Shown here in pieces: positions 7,092 through 14,094 of a stretch of DNA of 23,151 nucleotides. The position numbers and the translations under genes were made by a program. Location: assembly GCA_023389175.1 (NCBI GenBank), contig JAEWEW010000383.1, positions 1 to 23,151 on the forward strand. Direction: 5' to 3'. The DNA comes from Pseudomonadota bacterium (GTDB lineage: Bacteria; Pseudomonadota; Gammaproteobacteria; Burkholderiales; Burkholderiaceae_E). Every line of letters starts with the position of its first letter. The first letter of the stretch is position 1. The notes beneath the pieces were generated by a model. That model saw nothing but the letters and a program-made list of their open reading frames with translations. It did no database searches and was not told where the DNA came from.

Positions 7092-8275
7092 CGGAACCGA
7101 TGCAGCCCCTGCCGCTCGAAGGCATCCGGGTGGTCGAGATGACTCACATGGTGATGGGTCCGACCTGCGGCATGATCCTGGCGGACCTCGGCGCGGAAGT
7201 GATCAAGATCGAGCCGCCGAAGGGCGACTCCACCCGGCGGCTGCTCGGTTCCGGCGCGGGCTTCTTCCCCACCTTCAATCGCAACAAGCGAAGCCTCGCG
7301 ATCGACGCCCAGGATCCGCGCGGCAAGGAGATCCTGCTCAAGCTGGTCGCGACGGCGGACGTGTTCAGCGAGAACTTCAAGACCGGCGCGATGGAGCGGC
7401 TCGGGCTGGACTACCCGAGCCTCTCGCGACTCAATCCCGGCCTGGTCTATGTCTCCCACAAGGGCTTCCTTCCCGGCCCCTACGACCACCGGACCGCCCT
7501 GGACGAGGTGGTTCAGATGATGGGCGGCCTCGCCTACATGACCGGGCCGGTGGGACAGCCGCTGCGGGCCGGCGCCTCGGTCAACGACATCATGGGCGGC
7601 ATGTTCGGTGCGATCGGCGCGATGGCAGCCCTGCGCGCTCGCGAGCGAACCGGCCGCGGGCAGGAAGTGATGTCGTCGCTCTTCGAGAACAACATCCTGC
7701 TGGTGGCGACCCACATGATGCAGTACGCGATGACCGGCAAGCCGGCGGCCCCGATGCCGAACCGGATCTCCGCCTGGGGCATCTACGACGTGTTCTCGGT
7801 GAAGGACGACGAGCAGGTCTTCCTCGCGGTGGTCACCGATTCGCAGTGGCGGGCGTTCTGCGACGCCTTCGGCTTCGCGGACCTGCTCGCCGACGAACGC
7901 CTCGTGACCAACAACCTGCGCGTGGTCGCCCGGGACTGGCTCCTGCCGGCGCTGCGCGAGCGGCTGGCCGGACGGTCCGCGGCCGAGATCTCTCGGATGT
8001 TCGAAGCCGCCGGGCTGCCCTATGCGCCGATCAAGTCACCCGACCAGCTTCTCGATGATCCCCACCTGAAGGCGACCGGCGGCCTCGCGCCGATCCACCT
8101 GCCGGACGGCCGCGAGGTGACGACGCCGCTGCTGCCGCTGATGCTGGACCGCCGGCGGCTGCCGGTGCGCAGCGATCCGCCGGAGGTCGGTGCCGATAGC
8201 GATGCCCTGCTGCAGGAGCTCGGCTATGCGGACGAGGCACGGGCGTCGCTGCGCGCGGCTGGCGTTATCGCCTGA
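7088..8275 (+). CDS. CaiB/BaiF family III CoA-transferase
   Basis: A 395-residue family III CoA-transferase. The N-terminal LEGIRVVEMTHMVMGP (10-25), LADLGAEVIKIE (31-42) and NRNKRSLAID (64-73) blocks are typical. The catalytic Asp is predicted as Asp139 in RTALDEVVQMMGG. Length and both Rossmann-like halves are normal. These enzymes move CoA from an acyl-CoA such as succinyl-CoA to a carboxylic acid through an aspartyl mixed anhydride. The start ATG overlaps the lyase stop, so the two are co-translated. A likely role is activating the free acid that enters the pathway of this locus; the acid is not identifiable. A short GC hairpin follows the stop. Confidence 0.92.
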   Translation: MTEPMQPLPLEGIRVVEMTHMVMGPTCGMILADLGAEVIKIEPPKGDSTRRLLGSGAGFFPTFNRNKRSLAIDAQDPRGKEILLKLVATADVFSENFKTGAMERLGLDYPSLSRLNPGLVYVSHKGFLPGPYDHRTALDEVVQMMGGLAYMTGPVGQPLRAGASVNDIMGGMFGAIGAMAALRARERTGRGQEVMSSLFENNILLVATHMMQYAMTGKPAAPMPNRISAWGIYDVFSVKDDEQVFLAVVTDSQWRAFCDAFGFADLLADERLVTNNLRVVARDWLLPALRERLAGRSAAEISRMFEAAGLPYAPIKSPDQLLDDPHLKATGGLAPIHLPDGREVTTPLLPLMLDRRRLPVRSDPPEVGADSDALLQELGYADEARASLRAAGVIA

Positions 8276-8278
8276 GCA

Positions 8279-8293
8279 CCCGACGGCGTCGGG
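8279..8293 (+). terminator. GC hairpin just after the CoA-transferase stop
   Basis: CCCGAC, GGC, GTCGGG form a perfect 6-base-pair stem with a 3-base loop, 3 bases after the stop codon. No T-run follows, so it is at best a weak intrinsic terminator or an mRNA 3' end stabiliser. The remaining 8294-8506 stretch shows no gene or RNA that I can support, apart from the ribosome site of the next gene. Confidence 0.35.
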
Positions 8294-8488
8294 CACCGAT
8301 AGTCCCAGGCAAGCGCTGATACTCCGCGGTGAAGAATCCCGACACCTGCTGATGATCACCCCGCCATGCGTACCCTCGGCCGACCACGTCGCCGCGCGTT
8401 CTGCCACCGCCACCGCCGCTCTGAGATCAACGCGGCCGCGTAGTTGTTCCTCGGCACGTCGTCACCCGCAGCCGATGATTCAGGCTTT

Positions 8489-8494
8489 AGGAGG
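8489..8494 (+). promoter_or_regulatory. Shine-Dalgarno AGGAGG deciding the start of the NPY-repeat gene
   Basis: A full AGGAGG lies 12 bases before the ATG at 8507. The spacing is slightly long, but it excludes the in-frame upstream start at 8444 and makes the signal peptide the true N-terminus. Confidence 0.55.
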
Positions 8495-8506
8495 CACGCT
8501 GACGAA

Positions 8507-8899
8507 ATGTCGATCCGAACCCTCATCGGCCTGGCGGCTGTCGTCGGTCTGTGCAGCGCGGTCCAAGCTCAAAGCTGCCCGTACGACCCGCGCTGCTTGA
8601 ACAATCCCTATGGTGCCGGAAGCCCCTACAAGGCGGACGGACTGATGAACCCGTACAGCCAGTACGGCAGCCCCTACAGCAACAAGTCGCACACGAATCC
8701 CTATGCGACGGACGCCCCGAAGCTCTACGACCACCAAGGCAACTATCGCGGGCGCCTGAGCAGCAACCCGTACAATCCCGACTCCACGTCGAACCCGTAT
8801 GGGCGCTATGGCAGCCAGTACTCGCCTGACAGCATCAACAACCCATACGGCGCCGGCAACCCCTACAATCCGCAGCCAATCTACGTCGTGCCGCAATAG
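8507..8899 (+). CDS. Secreted Asn-Pro-Tyr-repeat protein of unknown function
   Basis: A 130-residue protein. Residues 1-21 form a signal peptide (MSIRTLIGLAAVVGLCSAVQA), and mature protein begins near QSCPYDPRC, where two Cys could form a disulfide. The rest is low-complexity: NPY occurs seven times and SPY twice, spaced by Gly/Ser/Asn-rich linkers, with variants of NPYGAG and YGRYGSQYSPDS. There is no enzyme motif and no transmembrane segment after the signal. Similar NPY-rich short exported proteins exist in other Proteobacteria, as far as I recall, without assigned function. It stands alone between the CoA-transferase and the oppositely oriented acyl-CoA dehydrogenase. A structural envelope, adhesive or intrinsically disordered role is possible but is not shown by the sequence. 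Confidence 0.8.
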   Translation: MSIRTLIGLAAVVGLCSAVQAQSCPYDPRCLNNPYGAGSPYKADGLMNPYSQYGSPYSNKSHTNPYATDAPKLYDHQGNYRGRLSSNPYNPDSTSNPYGRYGSQYSPDSINNPYGAGNPYNPQPIYVVPQ

Positions 8900-9020
8900 G
8901 GAGGAGAGCCTGCCTAGATGCGGGGCCTCGACCAAGCACCACATCGCCCGAGTGCGTGACAGCAGGCGACTGAGGCTTTCGCACAGTTCACTTCGCTATG
9001 AGCTAATGCTTGATTGGCGC

Positions 9021-10184
9021 TTAGAAGGAGCGCGGCAGGCCGAGCACATGCTCGGCGACATAGGACAGGATGAGGTTGGTCGAGATCGGCGCCACCTGGT
9101 AGAGCCGGGTCTCGCGGAACTTGCGCTCGACGTCGTACTCGTGCGCGAAGCCGAAGCCGCCGTGGAACTGGATGCAGGCGTTGGCCGCTTCCCATGAAGC
9201 CTTCGCCGCGAGGTACTTGGCCATGTTCGCTTCGGCGCCGCAGGGCCGGTGCGCATCGAACAGGTCGCAGGCCTTCCAGCGCATCAGGTTGGCCGCCTCG
9301 ACCTCGATGTACGTTTCCGCGATCGGGAACTGCACCCCCTGGTTCTGCCCGATGGGTCGGCCGAACACCTGCCGCTCCTTCGCGTAGCCGGTCACGCGGT
9401 CGATGAACCAGTAGCCGTCGCCGATGCATTCGGCCGCGATCAGCGTGCGCTCGGCATTGAGCCCGTCGAGGATGTACCTGAAGCCCTTGCCTTCTTCGCC
9501 GATCAGGTTCTCCGCGGGAATCTCCAGGTCCTCGAGGAACAGCTCGTTGGTCTCGTGGTTCACCATGTTGGCGATCGGCCGTACCGTGAGCCCGCGACCG
9601 ACGGCCTCGCCCAGGTCCACGATGAAGATCGACATGCCGTCGGACTTGCGCCGGACCTGGTCGAGCGGCGTCGTCCGCGCGAGCAGGATCATGAAGTCCG
9701 AGTGCTGGATTCGCGAGATCCACACCTTCTGCCCGTTCACCACATAGCGGTCGCCCTTGCGCACCGCGGTGGTGCGGATGCGCGTGGTATCGGTGCCGGT
9801 GGTCGGCTCGGTCACCCCCATGGACTGCAGGCGCCATTCGCCGCTCGCGATCTTCGGCAGGTAGTGCCGCTTCTGCTGCGCCGAGCCGTGCCGCAGCAGG
9901 GTCCCCATGTTGTACATCTGGCCATGGCAGGCGCCGGAGTTGCCGCCGCTGCGGTTGATCTCCTCCATGATGACGGAGGCCTCGGCCAACCCGAGCCCGG
10001 ACCCGCCGTATTCCTGCGGGATCAGCGCGGCCAGCCAGCCGGCGCGGGTGAGCGCGTCGACGAAGGCCTCGGGATAGGCCCGCTCCGCGTCCACCTTGCG
10101 GTGGTACTCGTCGGGAAAAGTGCGGCAGAGGTCCCGAACCGCCTCGCGGATCTCCTGGTACCGTTCCAGCTGCTGCTCCATCAT
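9021..10184 (-). CDS. Acyl-CoA dehydrogenase
   Basis: A 387-residue FAD-dependent acyl-CoA dehydrogenase. The FAD/substrate block is MGVTEPTTGTDTTRI (about 122-136), then NGQKVWIS, and the C-terminal domain has QFHGGFGFAHEYDVERKFRETRLY. Where medium-chain enzymes have the catalytic Glu in IYEGTS, this protein reads LYQVAPIST, placing Pro366 at that site. A Glu occurs instead in LNAERTLIAAE (Glu245), the position of the base in isovaleryl-CoA dehydrogenase. The start ATG at 10184 has GGAAAGG 8 bases upstream; a GTG at 10208 overlapping the previous stop (GTGA) is an alternative. The upstream gene is a CoA-hydrolase/transferase on the same strand. The substrate is unknown; a branched or bulky acyl-CoA fits the base position. 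Confidence 0.92.
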   Translation of the reverse strand: MMEQQLERYQEIREAVRDLCRTFPDEYHRKVDAERAYPEAFVDALTRAGWLAALIPQEYGGSGLGLAEASVIMEEINRSGGNSGACHGQMYNMGTLLRHGSAQQKRHYLPKIASGEWRLQSMGVTEPTTGTDTTRIRTTAVRKGDRYVVNGQKVWISRIQHSDFMILLARTTPLDQVRRKSDGMSIFIVDLGEAVGRGLTVRPIANMVNHETNELFLEDLEIPAENLIGEEGKGFRYILDGLNAERTLIAAECIGDGYWFIDRVTGYAKERQVFGRPIGQNQGVQFPIAETYIEVEAANLMRWKACDLFDAHRPCGAEANMAKYLAAKASWEAANACIQFHGGFGFAHEYDVERKFRETRLYQVAPISTNLILSYVAEHVLGLPRSF

Positions 10185-10204
10185 TGCGTGCGCCTTTCCG
10201 TGAA

Positions 10205-11440
10205 TCACCGCAGTTTACCGGCGAGCTCATCCCGGAACTGCGGCGCCGCGATCGCGATCATCCTGTCCGTGCGCTCGCGCAGCGTCAGCCCGCGCAGATC
10301 CGCCGCGCCGTGCTCGGTCACGACCACGCCGGCATCGCTGCGCGCAACCGTCGCCGGACCGGACAGCTCGGCGACGATGCGACTGCGCCCGCCCGCGGTC
10401 GCGGGCAGCGCGACAATCGGCGTGCCGCCGCGGCTGCGGGCAGCGCCACGCAGGAAGTCCACGATGCCGCCGACCGCGCCGACATAGACGCCGCCGGCCA
10501 TCTCGGCATTCACCTGGCCGGTGAGATCCACCTCCACCGCGGAGTTGATGGCGACCAGCCGGTCGATCGACGCGAGCACCGAAGGATCGTGCGTGTAGGT
10601 GGTGCCGCGCAGCTGCAGCGCGGAATTGCGGTGCGCGAAGCGGTGCAGCCGCGGCCCGCCCATCAGCAACCCGGCGACGGTCGCGCCCCGGTCGATCGAC
10701 TTGCGCGCGTTGGTCACCGCGCCGGCCTCGACCAGGTCGACCACGCTGTCGTCGAGCACGCCGGAATGCACGCCGAGGTCGCGGCGATCGCCGAGGCACG
10801 CGAGCACGGCGCCCGGGATGCTGCCGATGCCGAACTGCAGCGTCGCCCCATCCTCGACGAATCCCGCCACATGCCTGCCGATCGCCATCTCGAGCGGTCC
10901 GGGCGTGCGGCGGCCGGCGGCGAGCGGCGGCTCGGTCGCGGTGACCAGCAGGGCGAAGTCCTCGCGGCGCAAGTGGCGCTCGCCGTGGGTCCACGGCACC
11001 TCCGGGTTGACCTCGCCGAGCACCACCCGGGCCGTCCGCAGGGCGGCAAGCAGATGGTCGTTGGCGAGACCGAGGCTGTAGCGGCCCTGCTCGTCCGGCG
11101 GGGAGACCTGCAGCAGCACCACGTCGACCCGCAGCGGCCCGTCGACGATCAGCCGCGGCAAGGTGGAATAGTGGCAGACCAGCAGGTCGAGCACGCCGGC
11201 CGAGGCAAGCGCCCGGTTCGCTCCGGTGCCGCAATAGGAGATGAAGTCGAAGGCGTCGGCATGGCCGGGCGCGACCGTGTCGGCCGCGCCGATGCCGAGC
11301 AGCAGTCGGGTGCGCGCGAACCGGTGCCGCTGCTCGACCAGCGCACGCGTGAGCAGCCGCGGCTCGGCCTGGGCCTGTCCCCAGGTCACGGTGTCGCCCG
11401 GGCGCACGAACGCCGTGAGGTCCGGCAACCGATCGCTCAT
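10205..11440 (-). CDS. Acetyl-CoA hydrolase/CoA-transferase family protein (Cat1/AbfT-like)
   Basis: A 411-residue protein with the typical blocks VNPEVPWTHG (144-153), LQFGIGSIPGAV (201-212), NSAVEVDLTGQVNAE (299-313), GGVYVGAVGGIVDF (316-329) and TEHGAADLRGLTLRER (375-390). The family attacks an acyl-CoA with a Glu that normally lies in an H-S/T-E context just after GxGxxP. Here this place reads LGVHSGVLDD (222-231), with Gly227 instead of Glu. AGGA precedes the ATG with 7 bases of spacing. The stop lies 20 bases before the acyl-CoA dehydrogenase ATG, so they form a two-gene operon. It may be a CoA-transferase subgroup with another nucleophile, or a hydrolase, or a non-transferase. The family is sure, the activity is not. 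Confidence 0.85.
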   Translation of the reverse strand: MSDRLPDLTAFVRPGDTVTWGQAQAEPRLLTRALVEQRHRFARTRLLLGIGAADTVAPGHADAFDFISYCGTGANRALASAGVLDLLVCHYSTLPRLIVDGPLRVDVVLLQVSPPDEQGRYSLGLANDHLLAALRTARVVLGEVNPEVPWTHGERHLRREDFALLVTATEPPLAAGRRTPGPLEMAIGRHVAGFVEDGATLQFGIGSIPGAVLACLGDRRDLGVHSGVLDDSVVDLVEAGAVTNARKSIDRGATVAGLLMGGPRLHRFAHRNSALQLRGTTYTHDPSVLASIDRLVAINSAVEVDLTGQVNAEMAGGVYVGAVGGIVDFLRGAARSRGGTPIVALPATAGGRSRIVAELSGPATVARSDAGVVVTEHGAADLRGLTLRERTDRMIAIAAPQFRDELAGKLR

Positions 11441-11456
11441 ACTTCGTTCCTTTTCC

Positions 11457-11492
11457 GGCCCGCACGTCCCGGCAGGACGTGACCGACGGGCC
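11457..11492. repeat. Nested inverted repeat between divergent CoA-hydrolase and MaoC genes
   Basis: CACGTCC (11463-11469) and GGACGTG (11475-11481) are exact inverse complements around CGGCA. They are flanked by GGCCCG (11457-11462) and CGGGCC (11487-11492), also inverse complements, the right pair separated by a 5-base bulge. It lies in the 82-base divergent gap, so it may be an operator, or a leader hairpin ahead of the CoA-hydrolase ribosome site. Confidence 0.5.
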
Positions 11493-11522
11493 ATGCCCGA
11501 ATGTAACCATGCGAGGAGCATC

Positions 11523-11984
11523 ATGCGAACGCTGACTCTCGACGAGCTTCCGGCGCACGTGGGCGAGGAGCTCGCCGTCGGAGAGTGGATGACCATCGAC
11601 CAGGGCCGCATCGACCGGTTCGCCGACGCGACCGGCGACCACCAGTGGATCCATGTCGACCCGGCCCGTGCCGCCGACGGTCCCTACGGTCGCACCGTGG
11701 CCCACGGATTCCTGACGCTGTCGCTGATTCCGGTCCTGTTCCAGGGGGCCCTCGAGATCACCGCGAAGCTCAGCATCAATTACGGCCTCGACCGGGTCCG
11801 GTTCCCGCATCCGGTCCGGGTCGACAGCCGCGTTCGCGGGCGCTTCAGGCTGCTCGAGGCCAGGCCGCTGCCGCCGATCGGCGCCATGGCCGGGCTACAG
11901 CTGAAGATGGAGGCGACGCTGGAGTGCGAGGGCGCGGACAAGCCCGCATGCGTGGCGGAGGTGGTCACCCGCCGCTACGCCTGA
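11523..11984 (+). CDS. MaoC-like (hot-dog) enoyl-CoA hydratase/dehydratase
   Basis: A 153-residue single hot-dog-domain protein. The hydratase motif is ATGDHQWIHVDPARAADGPY (36-55), with the catalytic pair Asp39 and His44, followed by the AHGFLTLSLIP helix (60-70). The motif matches (R)-specific enoyl-CoA hydratases and NodN-like proteins, where Asp/His add or remove water at an enoyl-CoA double bond. AGGAG (11514-11518) lies 4 bases before the ATG. It is divergent from the CoA-hydrolase/acyl-CoA dehydrogenase pair, suggesting shared control through the inverted repeat at 11457-11492. Paired with the dehydrogenase it would hydrate the alkene that the dehydrogenase makes; that link is inferred from gene order. 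Confidence 0.9.
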   Translation: MRTLTLDELPAHVGEELAVGEWMTIDQGRIDRFADATGDHQWIHVDPARAADGPYGRTVAHGFLTLSLIPVLFQGALEITAKLSINYGLDRVRFPHPVRVDSRVRGRFRLLEARPLPPIGAMAGLQLKMEATLECEGADKPACVAEVVTRRYA

Positions 11985-11993
11985 GGACGGCCA

Positions 11994-12005
11994 TCGCCCG
12001 GGCGA
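11994..12005. terminator. 12-base palindrome in the convergent gap
   Basis: TCGCCCGGGCGA is a perfect palindrome within the 30 bases between the facing ends of the MaoC and nitroreductase genes. It could fold as a 4-base-pair stem with a CCGG loop on both transcripts. No T-run is present, so termination is only suggested by position. Confidence 0.3.
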
Positions 12006-12014
12006 CGCCGAGGC

Positions 12015-12764
12015 CTACTCCCGCCACTCGACACAGTCGGCCGGATCGGCGCGGGTGGTGCGGAAGGCATTGGCCGGATGCGCCGGATCCGCGAAACCGA
12101 ACGAGATGCCGCACAGGATGAGGCGGTCCTCGCCGATGCCGAGCTGCTCGCGCAGCGGGCCGGGATGCGAGGCGAGCGCGGCCTGCGGTATGGTGGCCAC
12201 GCCGAGGCTTGTGGCGGCCAGCATGAAGTTGCTCACGTACCCGCCGCAGTCCACGGCCCCGTAGACGCCGAGCGCCGCGTCGGTGGTGACGATCGCGACA
12301 TGCGGTGCGCCGAAGAAGCGGAAATTCTCCAGCGCCTGGGCCGCCGACGCCTCGCGATCGCCCCGGGCGATGCCGAGCGCCTCGTAGAGGCCCCATCCGC
12401 ATTCGCGGCGCCGTTCCAGATAGACGCCGCGATACGCCTGCGGCCATGCGAAGTCCGGCGCCGGCTTGCCGTGGCGCGCCTGCTCGGGCAGCGCGCGGCG
12501 CAACCGCTCGATCGCGGAGCCGCTGGCCATGTAGAGCTTCCACGGCTGGGCGTTGCACCAGGAGGCGGTGCGCTGCGCCGCGGCGAGGATGGCGTCGATC
12601 GTCTCTCGCGGCACTGGCCGATCGAGGAAGCCGCGGCAGCTGTAGCGTGCGGCGAGGATCCCGGCGAGGGTGTCATACGCCGGCGTCGCCGCGGCGGGCG
12701 GCTGGATGGTCGTGGGGCTGGGCATCCGGGTAGTGGGGGGCATGGGGTCTTTCATCCTATCCAT
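12015..12764 (-). CDS. Nitroreductase-family flavoprotein
   Basis: A 249-residue protein with the nitroreductase hallmarks: RYSCRGFLDRPVP (40-52) for FMN phosphate binding, then TASWCNAQPWKLYM (66-79), and the C-terminal AATSLGVATIPQAAL (184-197) and ILCGISFGFAD (216-226) blocks. Enzymes of this fold use FMN and NAD(P)H to reduce nitroaromatics, quinones, enones or flavins. The start ATG at 12764 overlaps the stop of the upstream CoA-transferase-like gene (ATGGATAG) and has GAGG 5 bases before it; in-frame ATGs at 12755 and 12743 are alternatives. A Pro/Thr-rich stretch of about 20 residues precedes the domain. The coupling to a Mct-like gene suggests a role in the same pathway, perhaps reducing a conjugated double bond, but this is inference. 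Confidence 0.88.
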   Translation of the reverse strand: MDRMKDPMPPTTRMPSPTTIQPPAAATPAYDTLAGILAARYSCRGFLDRPVPRETIDAILAAAQRTASWCNAQPWKLYMASGSAIERLRRALPEQARHGKPAPDFAWPQAYRGVYLERRRECGWGLYEALGIARGDREASAAQALENFRFFGAPHVAIVTTDAALGVYGAVDCGGYVSNFMLAATSLGVATIPQAALASHPGPLREQLGIGEDRLILCGISFGFADPAHPANAFRTTRADPADCVEWRE

Positions 12765-14004
12765 TCGGGCCTCGCACGATGCCGCGGTCATGCAGGCGGC
12801 CGTACTCGGCGCCGTCCATCCCGAGCAGCTCGGCAAGCACCTGCTCGGTGTGCTGGCCGAGCCGCGGCGCCGGCGCCGGCGGAACGCGGGGCGCGGCGGC
12901 GAACTCGAGCGGGATCGCCGGCGCGAGCAGCTCGCCGACGCCCGGTTGCTCGATGCGCCCGAACATCGGGTTGGCCGGCGAGCATTCCGGGTCTGTCCGC
13001 ACCATCTCCATGACGGTCTGGTAGGGGCCCCAGCAGACGCCGTGGCGATCGAAGTCCGCGGCCGCCTCGTCCAGGGTGCGGCCGGCCACCCAGGGAGCAA
13101 GCGCCTGCGCGATCTCCTGCCGCGCGGCGAAGCGATCGCCTTCGCGCGACAGGTCCAGCCCGAGGCGGCGCCCGAGCTCCTCCATGGCCGGGCCGAGGCC
13201 GGTCGCCGCGCACAGCGCGCGCCACTGCTTGAGCGTCAACGCCACCACCATCACCCGGCGGCCGTCGGCGCAGGTGAAGTCCCGGCCGAAGGCGCCGAAC
13301 AGGTAGTTGCCGTGCCGCGGACGTTCGTGGCCGAGCTGCGCCTCGGCGATGAACCCCAGATGGCCCATCACGGCGAGCGCCACGTCCTGGAGCGCCAGCC
13401 GCACATGCTGGCCGGCACCGGTGCGACGCCGATGCCGCTCCGCGGCCAGCAACCCGGTGGCGATCATCTGGCCGGTGCACAGGTCCCATGCCGGCAGCAC
13501 GTGGTTCACCACTTCGTCGCTGTCTGCCGGACCGGTGAGAAATGGCAACCCCACCCGGGTGTTCACCGTGTAGTCCACCGCGGCTCCGCCGTGGCGGTCT
13601 CCCGTAAGCGTGAGCTGGATCAGGTCGGCTCGCCGCCGGCGCAGCGCCTCCGGCTCCAGCCAGCCGCGCGGCGGAAAGTTGCTGACCAGCATGCCGGCCT
13701 CCTCGCCCGGCGCGCAGGCGATCGCCATCGCGAGCTCGCGACCCTCGGGGGCGCCGAGGTCCAGCGCCACCGAGCGCTTCGACTTGTTGAGCCCGCACCA
13801 GAAGAGGCTGGTGCCGTCGGGCGTGATCGGCCAGCGTCGGTAGTCGAGTCCGCCGCCGACGGCGTCGATGCGGATCACGTCCGCGCCGAGCTGCGCGAGC
13901 GTCATGCCGCCGAGCGGCGCCGCGACATAGGCGGCGGCCTCGACGACGCGCATGCCCTGCAGAATGCCGCCTGCAAGCGCGGCCGTGGATGATGGGAGAG
14001 CCAT
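12757..14004 (-). CDS. CaiB/BaiF family III CoA-transferase, 2-methylfumaryl-CoA isomerase (Mct)-like
   Basis: A 415-residue family III CoA-transferase. The blocks GILQGMRVVEAAAYVAAPLG (13-32), GGGLDYRRWPIT (50-61), GLNKSKRSVALDL (71-83), AVDYTVN (142-148, predicted catalytic Asp144), HVLPAWDLCTGQM (168-180) and GNYLFGAFGRDF (232-243) strongly recall Mct of Chloroflexus and Accumulibacter as I remember it. Mct moves CoA within 2-methylfumaryl-CoA (mesaconyl-C1-CoA to mesaconyl-C4-CoA). The resemblance is from memory and was not checked by alignment. Nearby MaoC, acyl-CoA dehydrogenase and lyase genes make a C5 dicarboxylyl-CoA role plausible, but the other 3-hydroxypropionate-cycle genes (mch, meh, mcl) are not seen. 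No good ribosome site precedes the ATG. The nitroreductase start overlaps its stop. Confidence 0.85.
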   Translation of the reverse strand: MALPSSTAALAGGILQGMRVVEAAAYVAAPLGGMTLAQLGADVIRIDAVGGGLDYRRWPITPDGTSLFWCGLNKSKRSVALDLGAPEGRELAMAIACAPGEEAGMLVSNFPPRGWLEPEALRRRRADLIQLTLTGDRHGGAAVDYTVNTRVGLPFLTGPADSDEVVNHVLPAWDLCTGQMIATGLLAAERHRRRTGAGQHVRLALQDVALAVMGHLGFIAEAQLGHERPRHGNYLFGAFGRDFTCADGRRVMVVALTLKQWRALCAATGLGPAMEELGRRLGLDLSREGDRFAARQEIAQALAPWVAGRTLDEAAADFDRHGVCWGPYQTVMEMVRTDPECSPANPMFGRIEQPGVGELLAPAIPLEFAAAPRVPPAPAPRLGQHTEQVLAELLGMDGAEYGRLHDRGIVRGPNG

Positions 14005-14049
14005 TCGGATCGGGACGATGGTCGGCGCCCGACATGGGCGGCCCGCAAG

Positions 14050-14084
14050 GATAGCCTATCAGCTATCGCGCGGCGACGCCGCGC
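14050..14084. repeat. Two adjacent perfect inverted repeats upstream of the Mct-like gene
   Basis: GATAGC, CTATCA, GCTATC (14050-14067) is a 6-6-6 repeat, and directly beside it GCGCGGCG, A, CGCCGCGC (14068-14084) is an 8-1-8 repeat. They lie between the stop of the GGDEF-EAL gene and the start of the Mct-like gene, both leftward. The GC-rich repeat could end the former transcript (no T-run follows), and the AT-richer one could be an operator for the latter. Confidence 0.45.
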
Positions 14085-14094
14085 CCTCCGGCGG

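Noticed and set aside
8294..8506. Possible small RNA or gene in the 230-base gap before the NPY-repeat gene
   Set aside because: No start with a ribosome site, promoter pair or stable hairpin was found beyond the terminator-like stem at 8279.
8900..9020. Terminator between the facing NPY-repeat and acyl-CoA dehydrogenase genes
   Set aside because: I found no convincing hairpin with a T-run on either strand in these 121 bases.
11479..11507. GTGACC-17-TGTAAC as promoter for the MaoC gene
   Set aside because: The match is moderate, and the implied transcript would start only about 9 bases before the ATG, inside the ribosome site.
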